Assembly (NCBI RefSeq): GCF_910592395.1
Contig: NC_088316.1
Location: forward strand, 6,512,001-6,576,000
Direction of reading: 5' to 3'
DNA from: Lineus longissimus
Lineage: Eukaryota; Nemertea; Pilidiophora; Heteronemertea; Lineidae
DNA length: 64,000 nucleotides
Shown here piece by piece: positions 34,286 through 47,039 of the stretch (positions are counted from its first letter, which is position 1; each line of letters begins with the position of its first letter). The position numbers were made by a program, and so were the translations under genes. Below the pieces are notes generated by a model. It had not been told where the DNA came from, did not search any database, and was given only the letters and a program-made list of their open reading frames with translations.

Positions 34286-36000
34286 TGGGGATTTTCAGGG
34301 TAAAATTAAAATATCCTTTCCCACAAGTACTTATCTTGACACTCGATTCCCTTAGGCAGTAGCATTGAGCCAATAGCTCTCTAACTCCATTAATGTATTT
34401 TCGGTATAATAAACAATGCCTGTTCACAGAGCATTAATTGCAGTCTTTAAGCTAGTTCCTCCAGTCATGTCATTTTAAAAATGTTTTACTTTAACGTCCT
34501 CATGTCATTTGGCTTAAGGGTCCAACCATCCTATTATTCTACACTAAAAGTTTAGGTAACCGGAAGCCGAGCAAATGCGTTTGCGAATGCGAATGTAGTG
34601 ACTGCCCGAAGGAAGGAATTCAATTTGTAGAGAAGGTCGATTATATACGGATATACTGCACTCTATTATCCTTATTCCTATGTGTATGTACCTATGCGCA
34701 GTTTAGTCTCAACGCCAGCAGCAACTGGCCTACGTTTAAGAAATGATTATAGAAAGGATTCTATTGAAAGATTCTAGTCACACTCATATTTTTATTTTTG
34801 GCAAATCCGTCAATTGATTTCTTGTACATTGTCAATTTTCTACGACAATATTGAATAAGCATTACATTTTATCAGTACAAATAGGCCGTTTCTCGTAGTT
34901 CTGCCCGTAGAAACAATTCACCTCAGTAAATTATATCAGGCTGCGGCTATTGTTTACGGTAGTCTCTAATGCAACTTTGCTAACAATTGGCAAATTTTAC
35001 GGCCGCAGTTATTCTCACTTTTTGGCATTAACATAACCCTAACACTATAAACCTTTATCACTAACCATTCCCTGACACTAATCCTAACCCCCAAAATCTT
35101 CCTTTTAATCCCTAAGATCGTCTGAATTGATATTGTTACGATACTAAAAAAGTAATTTAATTACAAAATGGACCTTTCACAACGGATACACATGTATATA
35201 GTTATACATGTACTTGAAAGCCAAATTTCCTACTTTACCCAAAAAGGTATTTTTGCAATGTTTGGAAATAGTACTGTTGAAATTAGTTTCTATGGAAGCT
35301 TGGAATTGGCTCTATTTAAGGAACGGCTCCCGCGGCTGTACAGTGTCACCAAGGCTGAGCAAACCAGGCATTAATTTCTTCAGAGGAGCAGGTGCACCAA
35401 TTTACGAGAGGCAATTAAAGTCAAAAGATCACACGGTTTCAACACGTTAGATATTCTGACGTTGATGTCCGATGGGCGAACCATTGTATAAGAGGGTATT
35501 CCTTAGTTTCCCATCCGTGTGCTATAATGGGCACCCACTAGCGGAATGACGATTGATCGTTCGCCTGCATGTTTGTGCAGTTCATATTCGATCGCTCTCA
35601 TGGCTGAGGGCGTTGAGAGCTCAGCCGTTCTGTTAATCACCATAAAGCAGCCTCGTAGTCAATAATATTTGCCATGTTTGACGACTCCTCCAACCTCATC
35701 TGGTAAAATAAGATTTCCACTGGAGCATTGCTTACAGATATCAACAAGTCAAATTACGATCTGATAATAAGACTATTCCCACTGATGGGCAGTGCTAGAA
35801 TCTCGTACAGACTAGAAGAAGACACAATATGGAATTAGCCAACCTTCTAGACGGACACGGGACTCACTACCTTCAAAGATTTCCTTCAACCCTGTCGCGC
35901 CACCGCTCTTACCCCTCAATATTAAAAATAGAACAAAACAGAAATGAATAATCATGTGAGGCATGTGTTCTATACACAGAATACTCTGCACGAGCACATT
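34286..36000. other. Intergenic, no gene recognised
   Basis: Two overlapping plus-strand frames at 35168-35450 have no domain. A CTAACCC-like run near 35034-35095 is too irregular to be a telomere-type repeat. Confidence 0.35.
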
Positions 36001-36003
36001 CTA

Positions 36004-36090
36004 CAGGGTGGCCCAGAATTATTTTCCCTTGCACAATGGAATTCTAGTGTGTATCCATTGTGTGTTGGAAGATAATTCTGCGCCACCCTG
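36004..36090. mobile_element. 87-bp palindromic MITE with TA duplication
   Basis: CAGGGTGGCCCAGAATTAT at the left and, on the other strand, CAGGGTGGCGCAGAATTAT at the right, with TA immediately outside both ends. The unit folds into one hairpin. The CAGGGTGG start and TA target fit the Tc1/mariner group. Confidence 0.7.
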
Positions 36091-36722
36091 TACGTAGTGA
36101 GGGCGACTTATAGTCACGTTAGTGTTATATAACTCTGCTTGGATGCGTCTGAGGTGGTACAGCTTTTGCTCAGTGAATCACAATGACGTCAATAATTTAA
36201 GGGGTTCTTTAAATGTTCTCCAAATGTCAGCTGAAACCAATTTCCACAATTTTAGCCATTTCAAAAACCAAGACGGGTTCAGAAATAGCCCCGCATGCTC
36301 CGTCGTTTCGTGTTGAGTCTAAAGGCAGAGAGGAGAAGAGTGGAGCTGATTCGCAATATCTTAAAGGATACCACGTTGTTACTGGAGACAATGAGCATGA
36401 CCTAAAAGTGCGAAGCGACCAGGATAACCTCAGAAAGTTCGATATATTTACAGGATTTGAATTCACTTGATCCCATCTACAGTTTCACCGTCCACAATAG
36501 CTTCTTAACAACAAGTCGGACGTTGTTCCAATCTCACAACCTCCCCTGAGATGACTGACTGTTGTGAGATCGCACGTGATCAAACTTCATCCCAGACATG
36601 AAGAAGCCATTGTTGACAATAGTGAAACTGTAGACAATCTCGAGAAATTCGAATCAGATAAAGTTTTGAATGTTATTGAAAACCTCCAGGATCGCTGAAA
36701 ATACCCACGCCGGTAGAGAGAT

Positions 36723-37256
36723 ATTCCTGCGTTGGCGAGAATCAGAAATGGAACCTTCCGCTTAACATAGAACTTGGTAGATACCGCGGTATTCCGCTTG
36801 AACAGAGACTGTGCCGTAATTGTGACCTCGGCTCTATTGAGGATGAATACCACTATCTGTTGGACTGTCCTAATTATGTAAACGAAAGGATGGACCTCTT
36901 TCGAAATATTTTGACACGGACCGGTATTGACATCCAGGCTCTACCGGACAGACGCAGTCAACTCTGCTTGCTTCTCTCGGACTCTGCCACTGCTGCCCTT
37001 GTCGCGCGCTTTCTTATTTTTACTCGGGGGGCCGATTCTGAGCTGGGGGCTCGGGGTCGGTTCTTGGGTGGGTCAGCGGTGTTTGGGCTTGGGAGAGTCA
37101 AGTTGGGAATAAGTCGGTGGGGCCGGGATGGTTGTCAATGAAGAGGCAGCAGCCATGATTTAAAAGAGTTTGATGATGTTATAGTGTCTCGTAAGCCTTC
37201 ATAGGCTGGCATTATTGTACGTAATGGTGACACTTTAATAAATAAATATATATATA
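36723..37256 (+). pseudogene. 3' end of a non-LTR retrotransposon (LINE)
   Basis: Two frames together give the C-terminal part of a LINE reverse-transcriptase protein: ARIRNGTFRL in one frame (about 36735-36764) and NIELGRYRGIPLEQRL in the next, so a one-base shift lies near 36761-36764. Then comes the zinc-knuckle-like CRNCDLGSIEDEYHYLLDCP, spaced C-x2-C-x9-H-x4-C, and FRNIL. The similarity fades after about 37020. The element ends with a 3' UTR and an AATAAATAAATATATATA tail near 37256. It is a 5'-truncated, dead copy; the clade cannot be fixed from so little. Confidence 0.7.
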
Positions 37257-37259
37257 CAC

Positions 37260-39920
37260 TGCGTCATATCTTAAGATGGATGATCTCGATCTCGGCGCGC
37301 AACTTGTAACCCGGCCAGGAGATTGTGTTCCCCGGGAGCCTCGCAGAAGTATGTCCAATTATCATGTTATGATGAGATAGTTGTATTGGCCATATCGCTA
37401 AACCTCGCTTGTTTTTGGGAGGCGATGTGTCTTGCCGATGATAATGTTAGTTTTGCAAAACCGGGCTGATTCCAGGCCAACCTCAAATGCATCAAATGAT
37501 TGAAACAATTGTCCATACTCAGTTCACATATACTTTTAGTCGACATCACGGGACCAAAACAAATGCGGATTGAGAGCCTGTGAGAAACCATTAATCAATC
37601 TTGAACGATGATGGCAGTGTCATCTGAATCCACTCAATAAGGAAAGTCAAATGTATGGTCCTATTATTCGACCGTGCAAACCACTTAAACCGCTAGAAAA
37701 TTCCATTTATTCAATCCGATCTCTTTGACATAACACTTGGCTATGCACCCATTTCCGAGTCGAGTGGTCAAGTGATGCCAATGATAAACAAATCGCGTTT
37801 TTTTCAACAAGAAGAAGCAAGTTTTCTTCTCAAGATATTTTATTATTTACTTTTTTGAAAAGCGATATAACTGACATGTTCTTCGTAACCCACAGTACTT
37901 GTTTGTACAGTCGCTGAGTTTAAGATTTTCAATTCATATAAGACGTAAGAATTTGAAAAAAAAAGAAAGAGATTGACAGTAACATTTGTAAATAGTAAGA
38001 ACTGTATGCTTTATTGGCAACAATCTTCTAAATCAAAGAGTTATACAAAGTGCGCTCGAAGCTGCATCGAAAATAACCAAGGCAATGCACCCGTCTAAAG
38101 TAGAATCGGCGATATATGTCGTAGGGAAATTCGGAACTATGGATGATAGTTGTATTGTTGGTCAAACGCTGGTCAAACTTTGTCCTACATAAAGCAGCGC
38201 ATGTACGTGTCAACTACGAACTCCAATGTGGATAATCAGAAATTTGATGTGAATTGGAAGAAATGTCCGCTTTTTTGTTGACATTTCGTTTCGTTTTTTT
38301 TCGTTCCGGGTTACATTGACTACCTGATTGTGCTACATTTGATTCACATTATAGAACGTGCAGAGATTCCCGTGCAGTGAGTATCGTTATCGATGATTTA
38401 GCCAACGAGGACAACGTGGTCCTACCTCTGCTAAAGCATTCGTCTCAAATTTCTAAATTCAGCTATATACGTCTACTGGACTATCGGCCCGAGAGGACTG
38501 CTATATAAATATTGAAACGGACTCGATCCATGGGGATTTTTGGGGTCTCCGCTTGGGTTCCATCTTCGAATCACTAAACAGTTTATTGGACAGTAGATAT
38601 AACATAGAATTGAAAAGGAAGTCTAACTTTCTCGGATGATGGACGAGTCAAGAACTGGTTGGCTGGTAGGACAGGGGAACCGCCAAGCGGTAAGGCCGTG
38701 GGATCGATGGTCATTTAACTTTTTCATCAAAAATATAGTTAAAGGACAACCCTCGTTCAACCTTCATGACATCAGAAATCCCTTTTGATAGCATGCAGCT
38801 CAGGTCAACCCTCGTTCAACCTTCATGACATCGGAAATCCCTTTTGATAACATGCAGCTCAGGAAACTACTAAGTATGGTCAAATTTATTTGTCGACAGC
38901 TGGATAAATAGCCCATTAATATGTATTGAGCTGATGACAGGAACGTATCCTGGGATGCCATTCTAGTTATCCTGTCTGTGAGACTCAGAAAAACAACATC
39001 CCAAATATTGCCATGTAAATGCTGGATTCACTAGAGTGCCATCACCAGGGAGATGTTTGCGGACCAAATCAGGAGCTTAGGAATGCTTCATGAACAAAAT
39101 CTCCAATGAATAGAGGAGCTTCGTCATTGACAAGACTACCACCATATATAATGTGACTGGTGACAGCTTTGGTTTTGTCCATCGACAAAACAAAATGTGA
39201 TTTAAGCAGGGTTTGACCTTAGATAACAAAAAAACTGTGCCTTCTCTAATTTAAAGTGGGTGAACAAATATGACAAAGGATAGTGTGAGAACAACGTATA
39301 GTGGTCATATTCATAACTAAGAAGCACACATGATTTACAAATATGTCTGTTAATTTGGTAAATTACTAAAACAAGCATATTGCAGAAAATAAAATTCCAC
39401 TTCTTATTGCCTGAGGACCATTCCATTTGGAACTTGCTAGCAATATACTCACATCGGATACTCGGCTCTTAGGTTACAGAAAGCGTTAGTTAAATATTCA
39501 AAAGGAAATCTGAAACATTACCTTTTGAAATTCGCTTAATTTGGAAGTCTATTTATAGCATCAAATGTGGCTGACGAAATGAAGTTTGTAAAGATAATTG
39601 TATTTTTCTTAAATTTAGTTTTAATGTTCTGTTACTGATAAATATCTGTATCATGTTTATGTTTTGTAAATGAACAGGAAAGCATTTTCTTCCGGAATCC
39701 AAGAGATGATTGATTCCGCTTGAGTTGCTAGAGCCTATAATTGGATCGGACAGATTCAGGATCTTAAGTTCTTATTGTGCGTGGATGGAGGGTAAACTGC
39801 GTATTGTCATAGTGTAATGAAAAACATACTTATTCCAAGTTTATTGTTTCGCTGGCTCGGTGGCAAGTTGTAAATAATACATTCGACTGTCCTATTGCTG
39901 CCTCTTGCGTAGGTGGACAA
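37260..39920. other. Intergenic with a 59-bp tandem duplication
   Basis: No gene recognised. Besides the duplication at 38747-38863, a tRNA A-box-like phrase (GCCAAGCGGTAAGGC) lies near 38681-38695 without a B box. Confidence 0.4.
38747..38863. repeat. 59-bp direct tandem duplication
   Basis: Unit begins CAACCCTCGTTCAACCTTCA and ends CAGCTCAGG; two copies differ at about three positions. Confidence 0.85.
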
Positions 39921-39924
39921 CTTT

Positions 39925-40883
39925 ACGAAAGCCCAGAAGGCTCATTCCAAATCCCAAATTCCAAATGCGAAATTCCAAATTCCAAATGCGAAATTCCAAA
40001 TTCCAAATGCGAAATTCCAAATTCTAAATTTCAAATTCAGTCTTACTCTCATCAGATAGCCAATGTGCATCCCCTCAATGTAAAAAAAATCTTAATTTAG
40101 ATGAAATGTAATTTTACACATCTTATCAGTGCTAATTACCTATCTATCTGATGCCTGGGCTGGATAAACACACATTCCAAATTCGAAATGCGAAATTCCA
40201 AATTCCAAATTCGAAATGCGAAATTCCAAATTCCAAATTCGACATAATCACGTGACCTCAGCCTGGTACCGCTGGTTACCGACTGAAGCGCTGTGGTATG
40301 GACGGAAGGAGGCCAGGTTACACCCAATCCAGCGTGTCTCTGCCCCCCTAAAATCCGTTAATTTCTAACCGTCCTTATAGCTTATATCAAAATCGTATTA
40401 TATGGAGATGAGTGCATGGGTATTGCTTGTTAATAATTTTCTTATGTAAGTGTATATTTAACAAAGTAATATTTACCAAAGTATTTTTCAAAGAATAATT
40501 TTAGAGATAATGTTTTTTACGTATCATTATGACCAACTCTCCATTATCAAAGGACGGCGCTAAACAAACGTCAGCTGTTCATCCATTTTGTCATCAGTTC
40601 ATTTTGATTGGGCTTTGTGAAAAACAATCATTTAATCATTCATGAAGAACTGCGTTATAAAAGCGAAAAAAGCATCTATTATCAGTCTTACCAGTGGTGT
40701 GACGTCATTATCTATTTATAGACGGTCAGCGTAACCGCGCCTCCGTCCGTTCATACCACACCGCCTCAGACGGTGGCCGGCGGTACTAGGCTAATGTCAC
40801 GTGGTTATTTGGAATTTGGAATTTGGAATTTGGAATTTCGCATTTGGAATTTGGAATTTGGAATGAGCCTTCTGGGCTTTCGT
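39925..40883. mobile_element. Foldback-like element C with minisatellite arms
   Basis: Terminal inverted repeats start ACGAAAGCCCAGAAGGCTCA and match over 28 bases without change (39925-39952 and 40856-40883). Next are AAATTCCAAATGCGAAATTCC arrays (39950-40030 and 40173-40240) and the inverse (40808-40865). A further inverted pair, CACGTGACCTCAGCCTGGTA at 40250 and its relative near 40800, extends the arms for about 80 bp. Outside stand ACAACTTT (39917-39924) and ACAACTTC (40884-40891), an 8-bp target duplication with one change. No protein is encoded. Length 959 bp. Confidence 0.75.
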
Positions 40884-40894
40884 ACAACTTCCGT

Positions 40895-42655
40895 TCTTAG
40901 AAATAAGTATCTTGATATCATATTTACTGATTAGTTAGTTTCCGAATGTAAACTCTTGGTGGTCATAAACAAAACAGGGCCTGGTCTCTCTGAACCTCAC
41001 CTACTCACACCAACGCTTAGCGTATTAAGTAATGAAGGTTTGATTAGAGAAGATAGTTTTTAAGTACATTCTGAAGTGTTGTAACGTACCTCTTGTGCTC
41101 CGTGAATGTAACGACGTCGATTGCAAATGAAATAATGTCCCTTGATGAAGTCTGATACACGGATTATTTAGTATAACTGTATTTTTTTGTAATTCCTCGT
41201 TGCGAAACAACCAAAGGATGTATGGACTCTCCCGACAGAACATCTAATATGAAGAAATGATCTGTAAATTGAAAAATGGCTTGGTTACGACAAGTGACAA
41301 TGGGTCTGCGTTAAATCGCACTGGTTCGGACACCGATGCTAGTGGTTTTTAACAGCTATTTGTTGAAACTATTATACATGTATGTCCAACTGTATAAGGA
41401 TAACATAATTGAAAGACATTTTTCAAATCGTTTTGCCTCAACTACACTTTGCAGAAACACTTCACTATTCATATTTCTTCGATCATTAGCAGTAAATATT
41501 CGTAATCTTGGAAGCAATTCAACACGCCCGGCAAATTGTGCTAACATATTTCGTCAGCTAAAGTACTAGCCCATTCCCTTATCCGGTTGCACTTTAAAAA
41601 TACGCAATGACTGTTGGTACCAGGCAGACACAGTCGACAGTTAATTGCTGTAAGGGACAATAACAGTTTGCTTCTCCTATGAAAATTGTCTCATTTGATG
41701 AATTGCATTGCTTTATCATATTTACTGGGTCTTATGATACATATAATGTGATGAACTGATGACTCCGGGTGTTTCTACCAACCAATAATGGGATGATAAA
41801 TCAAATCAGTGCGCCAAGAATGTTATAAATTTCTTCTTAGCATATACCATTAACTACCATTATGATATATTTCTTATGATGTATGTCTTCACATGTAGAA
41901 GTGAGAACATCAGCTATTAATAAGCGTTGCCACATAACACCACGCAGGGATTATGCAGCGGTTAATATAAACATGTAACCAATCCGTCAGACGACAGACA
42001 TTATACTTGACTTTTTTCTGTAGGACAGGATTCTACACTTTAACCCATGAATTGTCATGAAATATTGGGGTTTTACCACAATTTCCGCAAATTATTCACT
42101 GATTTCATGAACTCTGTATGTAGAATATTCAAATATGATGAAGAAGCCGACGGGTATTCACTACTCCCTACTTTTCTGATAGACAGAAAGTCGACGAGGA
42201 GAGAAACATTGTTTTCTCAGAATTCAGCTCTCGAAATAGTTGTGATCCTCCAGGGCTTACATTAAGTGATCTCAAACACCATCGGGCGACTGTTATGGCG
42301 CGTGTTAGATATATTCGGAAGAAATAATGTGCTGACTGTTCTATTTTCTATTCTGGGAAAGGTGATGAAATTCAGAGATGCATTAGAAGCAAAATCACGC
42401 TGGAGAATCAAGTCAGCATGCCGAGAATCTGGCAGGCATTCCGACTTGCCGAGCTGTGCTGTCCTGGGAAAGGAGAACGATTTTCAGTAATGTTGAACAT
42501 ACTGTGTTGTTTAACTGTCAAAGAAATGCCACTGAGGTCGTGTCGTAGTATTCTTCTTCAAGCATGATTGTCAACACCTGATCATAGAAATTTGCACAAG
42601 AAATTGTGTCCTGTCAGTGTTAGCGAATCGCAGCGTAACCCAATTCATCTCGAAA
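40895..42655. other. Intergenic, no gene recognised
   Basis: Frames of 72-77 codons (41336-41569, 42047-42490) show no domain. No repeat seen. Confidence 0.35.
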
Positions 42656-42658
42656 TTA

Positions 42659-43513
42659 AGAGCATTTTATGATTCCATATAAATGTCCATGTTACCAGGC
42701 ATTTTACTCTTTTTAGATGCCCAATGACCGTCGGCTGAAGTAATTTATATGCGTCTTTCGGGTACAGTAATTGAAAATTTCAGGAGTTGTCAGAAGTAAC
42801 CTTAGAACTTAAAAACCGCCTGTTGCCAAACTTTTGTAATGGCATAACGACGGTCATCTTTGATTTCAAATGGACGCAAAAATGACACTTTTTCGCCCAT
42901 ATCTCGAATTATACTGCAGTGAGGCACTTGATTCCAACGCCCACCGGCAGGTTTTTGAGTCTGCAGAATCGAATTAAACTGTCGAAATCAAGGCTAGGTG
43001 GTCGCCATATTGGATTTCAAGATGGCCGCCCAAAATGAGTTTTAACCTGTATCTCGAGTATTATGATAGATAAATCCTCGATTTCAATGCCTGCACCAAG
43101 CTTTCTAAACCCAACAAATCAAATGCAACAACATTTTGGCGGCCATCTTATATTTTTAAATGGCCGCAAAAATTGACACGTTTGTGCCTGTATCTCGAAA
43201 TGTACAGCATTTAGAAATATAATTCCAACGCCTACTCCTAGGTTAATTTTTAGGTCTAACCAATCGAATGGAAAAATCGAAATCGAGGCCAGATGAGCGC
43301 CACATCGAATTTCAAGATGGCCGCTAAAATGACATTATTTTGCCCCTAACTCGAAAAATTCGTTTCAAGTCATATCTCGAGTATTGTCAAAGATAAATGC
43401 TCGATTTCAATGCTTAAGCCCAACTTTCTGAACCCAACCAATGACATTTTAGAGCATTTTATGATTCCATATAAATGTCCATGTTACCATACATTTTACT
43501 CTTTTTAGATGCC
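42659..43513 (+). repeat. 290-bp-period repeat bounded by 63-bp direct repeats
   Basis: The outer segments 42659-42721 and 43451-43513 (both starting AGAGCATTTTATGATTCCAT) differ at two of 63 positions. Between them two diverged units about 290 bp apart share TGG-CGCAAAAATGACAC, TATCTCGAA, ATTTCAAGATGGCCGC and TCGATTTCAATGC. The outer repeats are far more alike than the inner units. Confidence 0.7.
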
Positions 43514-43519
43514 AAATAA

Positions 43520-46500
43520 TAAGTCATCCCAGCTCTTCCAAGCACTTTCGATGACTTGCACGCTGCTCGGTAAAATAAAAGGCCTTTTCCTGATTCGTAT
43601 TGTGACGCAAATCACAACGATGGAATGCCACACTTATCAACATATATTTCATATGTCACACTGCTTTCAACTTGTGGTTTACGGCAAAGAAACACAAACA
43701 ATATTGCATACTATATCTTCGCCGACTGTTGTACAATTAGGTTAAAAATTATTCATATACTCAAAATAAGCAGTTTTCGGCTGTCGCTATGTGGCATATC
43801 ATCTTGCAAATGTCACATCTCCATTCTAACAAAAGTTTTTCAAAGCATTTCAAATTATCATGAAAATATCAATAATCAAATATCATGAAAGTTCAAGATT
43901 TCTTAACCCAAAAATATTTATGGAAAAAGACTTGGCTCTGAAATTATGAAGTGTCCTAAGATGGATCGTCAAGGCAGTTAAAAAAAATCTCGCCTCATTT
44001 TCGTGATATTGACTATCAATGAGCTTATCAAACCTCAATGAAACATGATTTGAGCTCTTCTGTGTGGAATATATCGGTGAGGAAAATTGATTATTACATT
44101 TATTATCAGGTCCTCCAAAGATTTGGCCTATTGTTCACCGTGATTGTTCCGTGAGCCTAATCTCTAAACAGATAGTAGAGCTCTCGGACAGTGGGCGAGA
44201 TAGATCAAACGAGTAACAGCCCGCCATACGACCAACACTGGTAAAACTAAGTACATGTAGTTATTAACTAGTTATTTTTCAGTCAATTTTAAATCTTAAA
44301 AAGCTATATGTTAGAAAAATACATATGTAGGTGTATTGTCTAGTTTCCAAAATCCTCGCAGCAAATTTTGTACCTTTTTTTTTCTTTCGTGACTGGACGA
44401 TCACACAACTGTCTTGTTCACCTGAGGATTATATGACAAAATCTTGATGCTTCATACCGCTCCAAAAGGCGTTTTAGAGCTGTACGAAGGCTTTTAACTT
44501 CTGGGGGCTGTAAACGTAATGATGGAGACGTCAAACTTTGCCTGTGTCGGCTATTTGATCAAGGGCTACAAGATGTACCCAAAATCTCTTGAAATATAAA
44601 AAGTTTGAGATTTTCAATATTTTTGATATTATCAAATATCACGGAAATGAAAAGAGACTTTTGAACGGTTTCTTTCCTTTTTTTCAATTCTCTGCAAATT
44701 CATATTCCAGTAATTTTTCATGATTTATCGACATCGGAAAAAGTAGGTTTTTCACAATATTTTGAGATTACGATATTTTGCGTGATATTTTGAAATATTT
44801 CAAAAGTTTTCAATCAGGAAGTTGAGGATGGTCTGGAGACTAATAGCAACCAATTTGGTGTAAGGCCATATCATCGATACTATTCAAATTTAAGGAGTGT
44901 GAATAATTTTGAGCTTAATTGTATCTTGTCATCGGAAAATTAAGCAGGAAATCCTTCACTGGCCAACTATACGTGTAACAGGCTCGAAGTATGATCGAGG
45001 ACAGAGGGATTCCTGCTACATCCACACATGGCTTACTGCCATCCTCACAACCGAGGATCAATTGTAAGTATGACGAAAGATGGCTTCCTGACACCACCAT
45101 TTGCGACTACCAAGATGTATCACGGCTATCTAGACATCTTCAGGTGGCAACTTTATGACTTGTTGCCCGCTAACATTTCGCACCGCACCTGCGCCTGGTC
45201 ATATTGTTATCCGACGGCTAGTTACTTTAATTGTGGCAGAGTGACACATAAGTGGGAATCCAGGAATGAACATCCATTGAAATGTTTTATGTTTCCCAGA
45301 AGACGTTCATCCTACTCAGACAAGCAATCAGCGACTATGAACAATGCTGCAATATCATGAAAACTTCAACAACAATTTATTTGCATGTGCTATTGTCGTA
45401 ATCATCTTCAACAGCGTCATGATCGTCGCTGTCGCAATGCCTTTCATCGGTATTTCTGTCATTCTGGCTTATTTAATATCTATGCACAGCCAAATATAGC
45501 TCAATAAAGTGATGAAATATACAGACACAAAATATTGTTCATGCCTGGATGACCGTAATTTCAAAAACACCCATCTATATGCAAATACTTATATCATAAA
45601 CCATGCTTACGGTTGGTTACACGGCGGGCGACTACAAAACAAAGACCCGAAACCGAAAACCTGTATGACCCGACTTCAAATCAAAGATTCCCATTCTACA
45701 AAATTAAGACCCAACTACAAAACAAGATACGCATTGCTCTATCCACCTTTCCAGAAATGGGGCGCTGAGTGTCCGAAATAGTGATGTCATAAGGGGAAAC
45801 TATGCCTTATGGTGGAGTGACAAAGGAGATAGTCATGGTTGACCAACACACTTGAATGCCTTTAATGAGGACAAGGGGAAAAAAGTTAGTTCCAATGCAA
45901 GCCACCAATTTCGGGAAGCATGTATAGTAAGCATTAGGACAAGTAGATGGAGAAAAAGTCGTCTGTAGAACGTTTGCCTGGCGGGCGAAAACTCGGAGCT
46001 CTTTTGATTATTTAACGGGCATACATTGGTAATTGGTGTGTCGGAGAGATCCTTAAAGCTTCATTAATATCAACAGAGATGTTGACGTTGGAAACCTGAC
46101 TTACATCGAGCAGTCAAGCCACAAGAGCTTAATCGCTCAAAGCACACAGTGATGAATATGATAAATACATGCATTTTAAAATCACTTGTGTACGTTCTTA
46201 TTTTGCAACCGATTGGTATAGTTTGCTTGGAACTTGACACGGGCAGAATAAACTTCGAATAATGCTTGGAGCTTGTTTACCAAGGATATTAGTGATACAA
46301 GCCACAGGGACCTTTAATTGGATGTACTAATACTGTAATTTGTAATTAGTTCCTTATGAGGTACGTGTCTGGTATACCTGTCTAGTTCCCGAGCTAATTA
46401 TTCAATTAGGTTTTTTTCTACTCCAAGATGTATTGCCTTAGTCTGGGACGGTGAGACGCCAAGAAAAAAAAAGAGAACCGTTATTGCCTCTAATGGACGG

Positions 46501-46845
46501 ATGGGGCGCATCTTCTGGTGTGGTGTGGTTATGATTCGATACAAATCAGTTTCCACCTGAGAAAAATATTCCAAAACAATGCATTGACGATGATTAGAAG
46601 GTGCATGGCTGTTAAAGAGGACGCCCATATAGCATCAGGTAATTATTTTTAACATCAGAATTGGCCCAAATACCTTCTTCAGGCATGTCAGGAGTTGGGA
46701 CGAATCGCGGTATTAACATTAACAATATGCAGGTTTCGCTAGCCTAACGAAGAGCTATAAAGACGAAGTACGAAATTGCCACGTTTTGCAAACTAATGCT
46801 TTTCAAAATTACTTGATTTGATCTCCGCAAGGGGTTCCAAAACTG
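43520..46845. other. Long non-coding stretch
   Basis: A 110-codon frame at 45028-45360 and several of 75-90 codons have no recognisable domain. AT-rich ATATTTTGA/TCAAAATAT-type sequence dominates 44590-44820. No element ends could be defined. Confidence 0.35.
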
Positions 46846-46854
46846 AAGTTTATA

Positions 46855-47032
46855 CAGTGAAACCTCCCTTAGCGGACACCTCTCTATTAAGAACAATCTC
46901 TCTATTAAGGACACTACTTTTGGTCCCAAATTGGATAATTCCATTCAATTTGAGCTCTCTAATCAGGACAACTCTGTATTAAGGACAGCACTTATCAGCC
47001 CCAAGGGTGTCCTTGATATGGAGATTCTACTG
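46855..47032. mobile_element. MITE of mariner/pogo type with TA duplication
   Basis: TA then CAGTGAAACCTCCCTTAGCG at the left; at the right, read inward on the minus strand, CAGTAGAATCTCCATATCAA, again with TA outside. The inner GGACA words spaced along CTCTCTATTAAGGACA are typical of pogo/Tigger-like ends. 178 bp, non-coding. Confidence 0.65.
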
Positions 47033-47039
47033 TAATTTA

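Noticed and set aside
35034-35095. Telomere-like CTAACCC repeats
   Set aside because: Only a few irregular copies within ordinary AT-rich DNA.
38671-38710. tRNA gene
   Set aside because: Only an A-box-like phrase is present; no B box and no cloverleaf.
12886-40865. CRISPR-like arrays in the minisatellite regions
   Set aside because: Units are contiguous or separated by repeat-derived sequence, not by unique equal-length spacers, and the genome is animal.
45028-45360. 110-codon plus-strand frame as a gene
   Set aside because: ATG-started but no recognisable domain, no convincing splice sites and an overlapping frame on the other strand.
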